Positions 1 to 7,453 of a stretch of 64,000 nt of DNA are shown here, in pieces. The stretch's first letter is position 1. Every line of letters starts with the position of its first letter. The position numbers and the translations under genes are program-made. This stretch comes from Desulfuromonadales bacterium. Its GTDB lineage: Bacteria > Desulfobacterota > Desulfuromonadia > Desulfuromonadales > JAHYIW01. The notes beneath the pieces were generated by a model. The model searched no databases, was not told the DNA's origin, and was given only the letters and a program-made list of their open reading frames with translations. The stretch is from NCBI GenBank assembly GCA_029210745.1, contig JARGFI010000001.1, positions 1-64,000 of the forward strand, in the 5' to 3' direction.

Positions 1-277
1 CCACTTTGATACCGCATCGGGGGCAGTCAACACGCCGCATGGCATACAGAAAGAATACGGCAATGCCCCACAACGGCACAAACTCAAAGCGCCTGACCAC
101 CAAGGTGTCATAGCCAGGGCCGGGGTTTCCGCAAACCGAACAAAGAGGGCGACTCCCCTTACGAGGTCGGATTTCGATTTCAAGGAGCAATCGCGCGGCC
201 TTCTCAACCAGATGGATGGAGCCGAACACAAAACCATGGTGAAATTGAACCCGATTCAGTATAGACTTGAGCAGCAT
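1..277 (-). CDS. ISL3 family transposase, N-terminal part (cut by window edge)
   Basis: This open minus-strand frame is missing from the ORF track because it runs off the window. It starts at ATG (277) behind a GGAAAGG ribosome binding site and gives about 92 residues. The N-terminal zinc-finger region typical of ISL3 transposases is visible: a CSVCGNPGPGYD segment followed by YAMRRVDCPRCGIKV, that is, two CxxC pairs ahead of the HTH and DDE catalytic parts that lie off the edge. No stop or frameshift is seen in the visible part, so the element may be intact. The gene would move the element by cut and paste; no cargo is visible. Confidence 0.75.
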   Translation of the reverse strand, partial: MLLKSILNRVQFHHGFVFGSIHLVEKAARLLLEIEIRPRKGSRPLCSVCGNPGPGYDTLVVRRFEFVPLWGIAVFFLYAMRRVDCPRCGIKV

Positions 278-422
278 CCCGTTTTCCTTTCCAGCACTGG
301 ATTTTTTGGTCGAAACCCATACTGCCCGATTTGAGGACGGGATGCTCTTATTTTTTCACTAACCGGGTAGCTGCTCAGGCCTCTATGTCCTGAAATCTAC
401 CCACAGATTCTGCGGAAGAACC
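1..422 (-). mobile_element. End of an ISL3-family insertion sequence (partial)
   Basis: The left edge carries the 5' part of an ISL3-type transposase on the minus strand. Upstream of it, at about 397-422, the minus strand reads GGTTCTTCCGCAGAATCTGT, which resembles the terminal inverted repeats I recall for ISL3 elements. I therefore place the element's outer end near 422. The other end lies outside the window, so neither the matching repeat nor the 8-bp target duplication can be tested. The transposase frame is seen directly; the boundary is inferred. Confidence 0.5.
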
Positions 423-545
423 GCATTTGCTGTACCACTTTTAAAGTTGTTATAAATTAACCGGTTATGCAAACGGCTCCGGTCAGGTACGTCAGAATAT
501 CGACACCACGCGTCGCATGGCAGATAATTTTGACGCGCGAGCCGT

Positions 546-1157
546 TCAGGGGATTGGTGTCTGTGGTAAGGAGTGACCATTGATTTCCAGAAACTGTGCC
601 GTCAATCGATAGGTAATCCCCCACAGAACCTTGTGCTTTGGACCAAGGATGTCAAGCGCCGGACGCTCGAAACGGGCACCGCGAAAATGAACGGTGGTCA
701 TGCGTCGCCGGGCAGGATCAAGAAGGTCTCGGCACGAAATCCAGAAGGCCTGGTGAACCTCGGCGTTCAGTTGCAGTGACGCGCTCAACGGCAGGGGGAG
801 GAGATAAACGAAACAGCAGACGATAATCGACAGGTGTGCTCCGGCAAGGTCATCAAGTCTGCCAAGAAAGGTCGCATTGCGCAGATCCAGCCCGGTCTCT
901 TCCAGTGTTTCGCGCTCAGCGGCAAAGCGCGCATGATCATCATCAACTTCAATATGTCCACCGGGAAAAGCGATGTCGCCCGACCAGGGGTCCGCGTCGC
1001 AGTGCGAACGCAGGATATAGAAGATTTCCGGTCCGTCGGGCGTTTCTCGCAGAATACAGGCGACTGCCGCATGGCGGTAGCCGGGGTAATCCTCCATCCG
1101 GGTAACACGGGGACGGTGCCTGCGCAAGGAATTTTCAAGCTTACTGAGGTTGATCAT
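546..1157 (-). CDS. Nudix hydrolase (CoA pyrophosphatase-like)
   Basis: About 203 residues. The Nudix signature is clear: AFPGGHIE at about residues 62-69, followed by RETLEETGL, which supplies the acidic residues that bind metal for cleavage of X-linked nucleoside diphosphates. The segment YILRSHCDADPWSGDIAFPGG resembles CoA pyrophosphatase-type Nudix proteins, but the usual HxGQ before the Nudix box is replaced by PWSGD, so the substrate is uncertain. The ORF track starts two codons earlier at TTG (1163); I prefer ATG at 1157. The gene is convergent with the IS at the left edge and lies just downstream of the Slp-like lipoprotein gene on the same strand (48-bp gap). Soluble and presumably cytoplasmic. 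Confidence 0.82.
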   Translation of the reverse strand: MINLSKLENSLRRHRPRVTRMEDYPGYRHAAVACILRETPDGPEIFYILRSHCDADPWSGDIAFPGGHIEVDDDHARFAAERETLEETGLDLRNATFLGRLDDLAGAHLSIIVCCFVYLLPLPLSASLQLNAEVHQAFWISCRDLLDPARRRMTTVHFRGARFERPALDILGPKHKVLWGITYRLTAQFLEINGHSLPQTPIP

Positions 1158-1204
1158 CGACAATGACCGAAATTAATCCGTTTGTTTGGCTGCCAGAAAG
1201 AGAG

Positions 1205-1804
1205 TCAATATCCCGGTGGGGTGCGCCACCAGAAAGGTGAATAGGGATAGTAAAGATCCGGATCATAGGGGTTGTGCCGCAGATAGTCGCGACGGTCAAA
1301 GGGTACCGGCGCAAGAAATCCGCTATTTGGTGGCAGGGCGTACCGATAGGGGGTTTCCCAAAGATAAATATTGTCAATCGACAGCACCGGGTAGGTGTAG
1401 TCGATCTCCCCGAGGGGTTTGGTTTTGCGTCCCTGTACAGTTGCTACCAGGGTTACAAAGCGCCCCGGAGCGAAGAGTGCCGGATCAAGAAAACGGTCGG
1501 TTCGCGACAGAAATCGTCCGCTGTTCGCGTCGGTATAGACCGGCTCACCGGTGAAATCGAGCCCGTAGCTGAAGATCTCAAGGGTGGTGCCTTCGCGTGC
1601 CAGTTCAATATCGACCACCAGTCCACCCAGGAGCAGGGTTTGTCCGAGATACTGATCGGGATTATTTTTGATGGCAGTGAAATCCAGATTCCGGTGCGCT
1701 TTGGCTCGCGCCGCCGAGGGGATAACGTGGGTGCAACCGGGCATTAACAGAATCGCAAGCATCAGGCAGATAACGAAGAGCTGGGGCCGGATTGAGCTAC
1801 GCAT
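1205..1804 (-). CDS. Slp/YeaY family outer membrane lipoprotein
   Basis: About 199 residues. The start is ATG at 1804 behind GGGAGG, not the longer form in the track. The N-terminus is a lipoprotein signal: charged MRSSIRPQ, a hydrophobic stretch, then LLMPGC, giving a lipid-anchored Cys near residue 23. The mature part shows family landmarks: an early TLLLGG segment, a GRFLSR motif, a FLDPALFAPGRFVTLVA block and a closing YPVLSIDNIYLWE block, as in E. coli Slp (starvation-inducible lipoprotein). The C-terminus is rich in Tyr, Pro and Arg (YDPDLYYPYSPFWWR), a tail I do not associate with the family. Its role is probably in the outer membrane inner leaflet; function in this family is poorly defined. 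Confidence 0.8.
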   Translation of the reverse strand: MRSSIRPQLFVICLMLAILLMPGCTHVIPSAARAKAHRNLDFTAIKNNPDQYLGQTLLLGGLVVDIELAREGTTLEIFSYGLDFTGEPVYTDANSGRFLSRTDRFLDPALFAPGRFVTLVATVQGRKTKPLGEIDYTYPVLSIDNIYLWETPYRYALPPNSGFLAPVPFDRRDYLRHNPYDPDLYYPYSPFWWRTPPGY

Positions 1805-1983
1805 AGGAACCTCCCGCAGAGCGCTGGTAGTGTGGAACCGTACTGTCCTCGACATGAAAGATAACATGCTGAAATTTCAGATGATTATATCCCATATGGA
1901 GCGATATTCAAGTTTAAAATAGGTTGACCGTAGATCGTTCCCTCTGCTATCTTTCCGGGCACCTTTCAACCCCAAGGTGACCA

Positions 1984-2439
1984 ATGACAAAAATTGACTT
2001 CATCAAACTGAAAAAACCTGAGAAGGCCATCCATCTGTGTCGGCTGGCGACGGAATTCCTGTCTGCCGGGCACCGGGTACGGGTGATGGTTCAGGATGAA
2101 AATCAGGCCGTGACCCTCGATCGTTTCATGTGGACCTGGAAGAAAGACACGTTCCTCCCCCACGCTTACGACAACGGTTCAGTGGAGTGCCTTGACGAAC
2201 CGGTGGTGATTGTGTGCAGTGAACGCAATCCGAACGGCGCACGCATCCTGGTCATGGGTTCTCCCTGTTCCGTCGACTTTTTGCGCCAGTTTCATCAGGC
2301 GATCGATTTTGCCGAACTCTATGACGACGCGCTGGCACAGGCGGCACGCGACCGCTACGCCCGTTACCGGGAGGTGGGGTTCGTCACCGGAATGCGCAGC
2401 GTAGCTGACGGTGCCAACCCGAAAGCGGACAGGCAATAA
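1984..2439 (+). CDS. holC: DNA polymerase III subunit chi
   Basis: About 151 residues, the normal size for HolC. The opening MTKIDFIKLKKPEKAIHLCRLATEF and the later LDRFMWTWKKDTFLPHAY block are typical: chi proteins carry a Trp- and Phe-containing loop after LDxxLW that supports the contact with psi or the clamp loader. In the cell chi links the replication clamp loader to single-strand binding protein. The gene begins about 60 bases after a T-rich intergenic stretch and is followed after one base by the RNA methyltransferase gene, so the two are co-transcribed. The last 20 residues after GMRSVADG are poorly conserved in appearance. Identity is by overall pattern, not by an alignment I could run. 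Confidence 0.78.
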   Translation: MTKIDFIKLKKPEKAIHLCRLATEFLSAGHRVRVMVQDENQAVTLDRFMWTWKKDTFLPHAYDNGSVECLDEPVVIVCSERNPNGARILVMGSPCSVDFLRQFHQAIDFAELYDDALAQAARDRYARYREVGFVTGMRSVADGANPKADRQ

Positions 2440-2440
2440 T

Positions 2441-3217
2441 ATGAAACAATACTTTCCCCGCATCAAGGTTGTCCTCGTCGGCGCGCAGGGGCCGCTCAAT
2501 ATCGGCTCGGTGTGTCGCGCGATGGGCAATTTCGGTTTCAGTGAACTGCGCCTGGTCGCACCGGAGACCGATCATCTTGCCAACGATGCGCGACAGATGG
2601 CGGTCAAGGCGAAAGATATCCTTGAAGGGGCCCGCATCTATCCTGATCTGGCTGCGGCGCTGGCCGACTGTTCCTTTGCCATCGGCACCACCCGGCGCTT
2701 TGGCAAATACCGCGAAGATCTCTACGCTCCCGACGCTGCCGCCGAGGCGCTGGTCGCCCGCCCCGCCGAGGAAACGCTCGCCCTCGTTTTCGGGCGCGAG
2801 GACCACGGTCTCTTTACCGGGGAACTCGACCTCTGCCAGCGCACCTTGACGATTCCCACCAATGATGACATGCCCTCGATGAATCTGGCCCAGGCGGTGT
2901 CGCTCTGTCTCTATGAAGTGACCAGGGCCGCCCGCAGAGCGTCAACCACGATCGATGATGAAACGAACGGCAAGAAGCTGGCGAGCAATGAGACGCTGGA
3001 AAGTATGTTCTTTCACATGCGCCGCTCCCTCGTCGAGGCCGGCTATCTCGACCCGGTCAACCCCGACCATATCCTGCGCGGCTTTCGGCGCATCTTTGGC
3101 CGGGCCGGGTTGAACGATCGCGAAGTACGCATCCTCCACGGGCTCTGGAGTCGCATCGACTGGCTCGAAGGGGAACGGCGCAAACTGACGGAACGACTGA
3201 GGAACAATGATGAATGA
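2441..3217 (+). CDS. TrmJ-like SPOUT RNA methyltransferase
   Basis: About 258 residues. The start at ATG 2441 is one base after the holC stop; the track's GTG at 2411 would add ten residues without support. The SPOUT pattern is complete: VGAQGPLNIGSVCRAMGNFG (motif 1, with the catalytic Asn and Arg region), LALVFGREDHGL (motif 2) and IPTNDDMPSMNLAQAVSLCLYE (motif 3, the knotted SAM-binding loop). This is the TrmJ/TrmH group that 2'-O-methylates the ribose at tRNA position 32 or another RNA site. A helical C-terminal tail, DREVRILHGLWSRIDWLEGERRKL, is typical of TrmJ. The stop overlaps the next gene by about 11 bases, pointing to translational coupling. Confidence 0.86.
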   Translation: MKQYFPRIKVVLVGAQGPLNIGSVCRAMGNFGFSELRLVAPETDHLANDARQMAVKAKDILEGARIYPDLAAALADCSFAIGTTRRFGKYREDLYAPDAAAEALVARPAEETLALVFGREDHGLFTGELDLCQRTLTIPTNDDMPSMNLAQAVSLCLYEVTRAARRASTTIDDETNGKKLASNETLESMFFHMRRSLVEAGYLDPVNPDHILRGFRRIFGRAGLNDREVRILHGLWSRIDWLEGERRKLTERLRNNDE

Positions 3218-3605
3218 GACGCCGGTGTTCCGGACGATAGCGCTCAACGGCGGCCTGACGTTGCAGGTGGTCGATCATTCGAACCGTTATTTCGGCGATT
3301 ATCACCGCATCAAGCTGGTCATCAGCTGCGAGCTTCCGTTGACCGCTGCGAGCATCCCCGAAGCGTGGCGCGAGCGTGCTGCCGAAGTACGTGAACGGCT
3401 CGGCGAGTCACTTCATTTTGAGCGCTCGATGGAACGCATGGGGGTGGCCGGGGACGCTGTCGCCGCCGTCAAGGAGGAGATGCTCGCGAGCTTTCTGACC
3501 TCCACCGGGCATTATCTTGCCCGCCCGGCGTTTGTTGCCCGTCTGGTTGCAGATAAGCTGGGCAAGAAAGATACATCGCAGCGGCGTTTTACGTTGATTA
3601 AGTAG
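3207..3605 (+). CDS. Conserved-looking protein of unknown function
   Basis: About 132 residues. I do not recognise a named domain. The start overlaps the TrmJ-like gene and has GAGGAAC upstream. The protein opens with a beta-rich segment (TLQVVDHSNRYFGDYHRIKLVISCEL) and ends with helices containing a LARPAFVARLVADKLGKK stretch. It has no signal peptide or membrane helix. Two Met residues open the ORF, either usable. Its coupling to a tRNA or rRNA methyltransferase and to holC suggests a housekeeping role, but nothing in the sequence says which one. Low-complexity or frameshift signs are absent and codon use matches its neighbours, so I think it is a real gene. Confidence 0.65.
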   Translation: MMNETPVFRTIALNGGLTLQVVDHSNRYFGDYHRIKLVISCELPLTAASIPEAWRERAAEVRERLGESLHFERSMERMGVAGDAVAAVKEEMLASFLTSTGHYLARPAFVARLVADKLGKKDTSQRRFTLIK

Positions 3606-3615
3606 AAAATAATTT

Positions 3616-3797
3616 CACCACGAAGGGCACGAAGAGGGTCAAGGGCTTTGGGGCTTTGGTTTAAATCAAAAAGCAAGTCTTTGACACTGACCTTTAAGTG
3701 TTTTCTTCGTGATCTTCGTGTTCTCCAGTGAGCGCAGCGAACGGGTGGTAAGAAAGATCTTAATGTTTAGCGCAGTGAACAGGTGGTAAAAAGAGAT
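3616..3797 (+). repeat. Intergenic dyad and imperfect direct repeat
   Basis: The 190 bases before rlmD hold two structures. CACCACGAAGGGCACGAAGA (3617-3636) faces TCTTCGTGATCTTCGTG (3704-3720), an inverted repeat of a kind often seen scattered in proteobacterial genomes. Then AGCGCAGCGAACGGGTGGTA (3731) recurs as AGCGCAGTGAACAGGTGGTA (3769), each followed by an A/G-rich tail, as a 38-base-period direct repeat ending at the rlmD start. The second copy's AAAGAG tail may serve as the ribosome binding site. Confidence 0.6.
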
Positions 3798-3799
3798 TG

Positions 3800-5089
3800 A
3801 TGATCGAGCTGACCATTGACCGCCTCACCAACGGCGGGCGCGGCTGCGGCAGATATGACGGCAAGACCGTCTTCGTGCCGTTGACGGCGCCGGGGGATAC
3901 GGTGCGCTGCCGGATCGTCACGGCGAAGAAGCGTTACGCCGAGGCCGAGCTGGTCGAGGTATTGTCGACCGCTGCCGACCGGATTGCGCCGGTCTGCGCA
4001 TATTTCGGCGACTGTGGCGGTTGCCAGTGGCAGTTTCTGCCCTATGCCGCCCAGCTCGACGCCAAGGTACAGATTTTCACCGAGCTGCTCACCCGTCAGG
4101 CAGGCATCGCTGATGTCTCGTTGTGCGCCCCGCTCAGCGCCCCTGATCCCTGGCACTATCGCGGTCGCGCCCAATTCAAGTGTCATGCAACCGCCGCCGG
4201 TCTGGCTATCGGTTTCTACCGTCGCAACAGTCATCACGTGGTCGCCATCGACACCTGCCCGATCCTCGCTGACCGTCTCAATCAGGCGCTGGCTTTGCTG
4301 CGGCAGCACCTGCCGTCCGCACCTGCTGCGCGCCAGATCTCTCAGATCGATGTCCAGGTCGGCGCCGATGGCCGTCTGCGCGTAACGCTGATCTTTCAGG
4401 GGGAAGCGCCTGATCGGCTGCTCTCCTTTCTGACGCCGCTCTTTGCCGCCGAGAAGATCGCGCTGGCGATTCAGTACGGGCACAAAACGGCTTTGAAGGT
4501 GGCGGCGGATGAGGACGATCTCTTTATCACGGTTGCTGAACCGCCCCTGGAACTGCGCTATCGGACCGGTGGCTTTGTGCAGGTCAATCAGGCGCAGAAC
4601 CGGCAGTTGGTGGTACAGATGCTGCGCGACGCGGGCGATCTGCGCGGTCGGCGGGTGCTTGATCTCTACTGCGGGATCGGCAACTTTTCGCTGCCGCTGG
4701 CCCGGCGGGCCGGGCAGGTGGTGGGGGTGGAGGAGTATGGACCGGCGATTGCTGATGCGCAACGTAATGCCGCTCAGGCTCGGCTAAACAATTGTTCTTT
4801 TCATGCGCGGGATGCCGTTGGAGCTGCAATAGCCCTGTGGGGGGACGGTTTCGATCTGGTGCTGCTCGATCCGCCGCGCTCCGGCGCGGCCGAGGTGGTG
4901 CCGGAGCTAGTGCGTCTGCGACCGTCGCGCATCATTTATGTGTCGTGCGATCCGGCGACGTTGGCGCGCGATCTGAAGGTGCTGATCAAGGGCGGTTACC
5001 GGCTGGTTGCAACGCGGGTCGTCGATATGTTTCCGCAGACGTTTCATATCGAGTCGATTTCAGTGCTGGAACGGGTCGCCGACCGATGA
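3800..5089 (+). CDS. rlmD: 23S rRNA (uracil-5-)-methyltransferase, RlmD/RumA type
   Basis: About 429 residues from ATG 3800 (the track begins one codon earlier at TTG). The N-terminal TRAM-like domain (IDRLTNGGRGCGRYDGKTVFV) is followed by the iron-sulfur cysteines C66, C72 and C75 (CAYFGDCGGCQW) plus a fourth near residue 150 (DTCPIL), giving the [4Fe-4S] centre of RumA-type enzymes. The SAM domain shows VLDLYCGIGNFSLPLA and LLDPPRSGA, and the catalytic YVSCDPATLARDL near the C-terminus. It makes 5-methyluridine in rRNA (U1939 in E. coli) or in tRNA; the subfamily cannot be fixed by eye. A 38-base-period repeat lies directly upstream. Confidence 0.88.
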   Translation: MIELTIDRLTNGGRGCGRYDGKTVFVPLTAPGDTVRCRIVTAKKRYAEAELVEVLSTAADRIAPVCAYFGDCGGCQWQFLPYAAQLDAKVQIFTELLTRQAGIADVSLCAPLSAPDPWHYRGRAQFKCHATAAGLAIGFYRRNSHHVVAIDTCPILADRLNQALALLRQHLPSAPAARQISQIDVQVGADGRLRVTLIFQGEAPDRLLSFLTPLFAAEKIALAIQYGHKTALKVAADEDDLFITVAEPPLELRYRTGGFVQVNQAQNRQLVVQMLRDAGDLRGRRVLDLYCGIGNFSLPLARRAGQVVGVEEYGPAIADAQRNAAQARLNNCSFHARDAVGAAIALWGDGFDLVLLDPPRSGAAEVVPELVRLRPSRIIYVSCDPATLARDLKVLIKGGYRLVATRVVDMFPQTFHIESISVLERVADR

Positions 5090-5145
5090 ATAAATCGCGC
5101 TCGCACGGGGGGCGCTATTGTGGTCATGACGAAAGGACGCAATCG

Positions 5146-6531
5146 ATGAGCAACACGCAAACGCGCGGCCAGTGGGCGTCGCGCCTGGGTTTTATCCTCG
5201 CCGCCGCCGGCAGTGCTATTGGTCTCGGCAATATCTGGAAATTCCCCTATATCACCGGTCAGAACGGCGGCGGTGCCTTCGTTCTGGTTTATCTGCTGTG
5301 CATCGCCCTGATCGGCCTGCCGATCATGATTTCAGAGCTGATGCTCGGTCGTCACACGCGTAAAGATGCGGTCGGGGCCTTCATCTCCCTGGAGGGGAAA
5401 GGGACGCCCTGGCAACTGGCGGGGTGGGTCAGTGTGGCGGCCGCGTTCATCATCCTCTCATATTACTCGGTCGTTGCCGGCTGGACCCTCGACTACGTCT
5501 GGCGCGCCCTCCAGGGCGCCTTTGTCGGCCAATCCGCCGCCGCGATCGAACAACAGTTCGACGGCCTGATCGGGGACGGCGCGCGCCAGATCATCTGCCA
5601 CCTGGGGTTTATCGCCCTCAGTCTCGCGATCGTTATCGGTGGGGTGCACAAAGGAATTGAACGCTGGAGCAAAATTCTCATGCCGGTCCTCTTTGCTCTG
5701 CTCCTCCTCCTTTTTGTCAACGGCCTGCTCAGCGCCGGAGCTGCCGAGGGGCTGCGCTTCATGTTCTATCCCGATTTCAGTAAGCTGACCCCCGCCTCGG
5801 TGCTGGAGGCGATGGGGCATTCCTTTTACACCCTGTCGCTGGGGATGGCGATCATCATCACCTACGGTTCTTATCTCGATAACGATGCCAACCTGGTCGG
5901 GGCCGGCGTGCGAGTCGCCCTGCTCGACACCGCTATTGCCCTGATGGCCGGGCTGGCGATCTTTCCGATCGTCTTCGCGGTCGGCATGGAACCCTCCGCC
6001 GGACCGGGACTGGTTTTCAAAACCATCCCGATCGTCTTTGCGCAGCTCCCCGGCGGGTACCTCCTGGCGATCCTCTTTTTTCTGCTCATCGCCTTCGCCG
6101 CCCTGACCAGCACCATTTCGCTGCTCGAAGCCCAGGTCGCCTACCTGATCGATGAACGGGGCTGGGGACGGAAAAAAGCGACCACCTTTCTGGCGCTCCT
6201 CTGTTTTGTCGTCGGCATTCCGTCGGCCCTGTCGTACAACGTTCTGGGCAGCTGGACCCTCCTCGGGGAGCGGACTTTTTTTGACAGTATCGACCTGATC
6301 GCCTCCAACTATCTGCTGCCGTTTTCCGGCCTGCTGATCGCCCTTTATGTCGGCTGGTTCTGGAAAGGAGAGGCCGAAAAAGAGGAACTGCGGGCGGGCA
6401 ACGCGCCCTGGGTCTACCCGGTCTGGCATTTCATGATCCGCTACGTTTCCCCGCTGGCGGTGGCGATGGTCCTCTACGCCAAGATCAAGGAATCGGGGTT
6501 GTTCACCTATCTGGCCACCCTGTTCAGTTAA
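5146..6531 (+). CDS. Sodium-dependent neurotransmitter-symporter (NSS/SNF) family transporter
   Basis: About 461 residues. The track ORF begins far upstream at 4792 inside rlmD; the true start is ATG 5146 behind GAAAGGACG. The family hallmark sits at the N-terminus: WASRLGFILAAAGSAIGLGNIWKFPY, the first helix with its unwound sodium- and substrate-binding site, then QNGGGAFVLVY. Eleven or so hydrophobic helices follow. Such proteins import amino acids or related compounds with sodium across the inner membrane. The substrate is not readable from sequence. The next gene has an almost identical leader (GAAAGGACGCAG), and a GC-rich hairpin separates the two. Confidence 0.9.
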   Translation: MSNTQTRGQWASRLGFILAAAGSAIGLGNIWKFPYITGQNGGGAFVLVYLLCIALIGLPIMISELMLGRHTRKDAVGAFISLEGKGTPWQLAGWVSVAAAFIILSYYSVVAGWTLDYVWRALQGAFVGQSAAAIEQQFDGLIGDGARQIICHLGFIALSLAIVIGGVHKGIERWSKILMPVLFALLLLLFVNGLLSAGAAEGLRFMFYPDFSKLTPASVLEAMGHSFYTLSLGMAIIITYGSYLDNDANLVGAGVRVALLDTAIALMAGLAIFPIVFAVGMEPSAGPGLVFKTIPIVFAQLPGGYLLAILFFLLIAFAALTSTISLLEAQVAYLIDERGWGRKKATTFLALLCFVVGIPSALSYNVLGSWTLLGERTFFDSIDLIASNYLLPFSGLLIALYVGWFWKGEAEKEELRAGNAPWVYPVWHFMIRYVSPLAVAMVLYAKIKESGLFTYLATLFS

Positions 6532-6555
6532 CGCGCCTTTCCCGATCAAGGCGCG
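6532..6555 (+). terminator. GC-rich hairpin after the symporter gene
   Basis: CGCGCCTT and AAGGCGCG form an 8-bp stem around an 8-base loop directly after the stop codon. There is no T-run behind it, so it may slow transcription or protect the mRNA end rather than stop polymerase. Confidence 0.4.
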
Positions 6556-6587
6556 GCATACCGCCGTCATTCAGAAAGGACGCAGCG

Positions 6588-6998
6588 ATGAAATTGCTGA
6601 TGATCTACACCACGCGTTTTGCCTATCATCCCGCCCATAAAACCCTTGCGGAGGAACCCGAATGCACCCAGCCGGGGGAGGTTCATGACGCACTGATCGG
6701 ACTGATCCACGCCGAGGCGCAAGACACCGCAGATGCAGCGAAGGTCGAGAAAAAACTGGTCAAGAATCTCAAGTGGGGTGCGCGTAAAAACGACACCACT
6801 ACCATCGTGCTGCACAGCTTCTCTCACCTGGCCGAAACCAAAGCCGACGCGGCCTTCACCAAAGAGCTCCTCAATCAGGCCGCGACCCGTCTGAAGAGTG
6901 CCGACTATCAGGTGCAGCAGACCCCGTTCGGCTACTTTCTCGACCTTGATCTACAGGCTCCGGGGGTATCCGCCGCGCGGATTTTTGCTTCTTTCTGA
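6588..6998 (+). CDS. Free-standing threonyl-tRNA synthetase editing-domain protein
   Basis: About 136 residues. The sequence follows the archaeal-type ThrRS editing fold (D-Tyr-tRNA deacylase-like): MKLLMIYTTRFAYHP at the N-terminus, KVEKKLVKNLKWGARKN in the middle, the IVLHSFSHLAETKA block, and QTPFGYFLDLDLQAPG near the end. In archaeal ThrRS this domain hydrolyses Ser-tRNA(Thr) or D-aminoacyl-tRNA. Here it stands alone, without synthetase domains, so it may act in trans. The start ATG has GAAAGGA at good distance. It sits 56 bases after a sodium:solute symporter with a near-identical leader, which suggests co-expression. The family identity is firm; the substrate is not. Confidence 0.82.
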   Translation: MKLLMIYTTRFAYHPAHKTLAEEPECTQPGEVHDALIGLIHAEAQDTADAAKVEKKLVKNLKWGARKNDTTTIVLHSFSHLAETKADAAFTKELLNQAATRLKSADYQVQQTPFGYFLDLDLQAPGVSAARIFASF

Positions 6999-7114
6999 AC
7001 CAGGGCCGCGTTTCTTGCTCGATGTGACGGCCAGATCGTTTGAATCTTTTTGTTTGTTGGCCGGGGGTGTGCTACTTAAGGACTCACGTTTTTTTTATGT
7101 GAGGGGGTGTGAAA

Positions 7115-7438
7115 ATGACTTTGAGAACTTTTTGAAGACCGGTCAACTGAGTGAACACAGCGCCCACGCTGATGAGGTTCAACGTTGCTCGAAGCGGCCA
7201 GGCGCAATATCACTGATGCGAAAGTTGCGGCAATAAGTCTGGAGACTCGTTTTGACGTCGCCTATAAACGCGCATGGTGGTTCTGGACGCCCTGAGGCGC
7301 AAGCGAAACGTTGCCGATTATCTTGGCGGCTACGTCGATCAAACTGCTCTCGACAGTTGTATTGATGAAGCTGAATTATTGTTGAACGATGTCGAAGTCT
7401 GGATCGCCGAGCATCGAAAAGAACTCCTATCCTCGTGA
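7115..7438 (+). pseudogene. Broken HEPN-domain (SAV_6107-like) protein gene
   Basis: Reading across three frames restores a coherent protein: MTLRTF, shift, LKTGQLSEHSAHADEVQR, shift, LEAARRNITDAKVAAISLETRFDVAYK, then a gap and shift, VLDALRRKRNVADYLGGYVD and EVWIAEHRKELLSS. The blocks LLEAARR...DAKVAAIS.ETRFDVAYK and VLDALRRKRN match small HEPN-type proteins often annotated as SAV_6107-like or DNA-binding. The central part between AYK and VLDAL seems deleted, and at least three frame changes are needed, so it is inactive. An in-frame TGA comes seven codons after the ATG. The final TGA touches the sbcD reading frame. Frames were read by eye; the family link is recollection. Confidence 0.72.
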
Positions 7439-7453
7439 ATGATAAGAAAGTCT

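Noticed and set aside
4792-5145. N-terminal extension of the symporter within rlmD.
   Set aside because: The extension is out of frame with rlmD, low in conservation signals, and the family start MSNTQTRGQWASRLGF has its own ribosome binding site.
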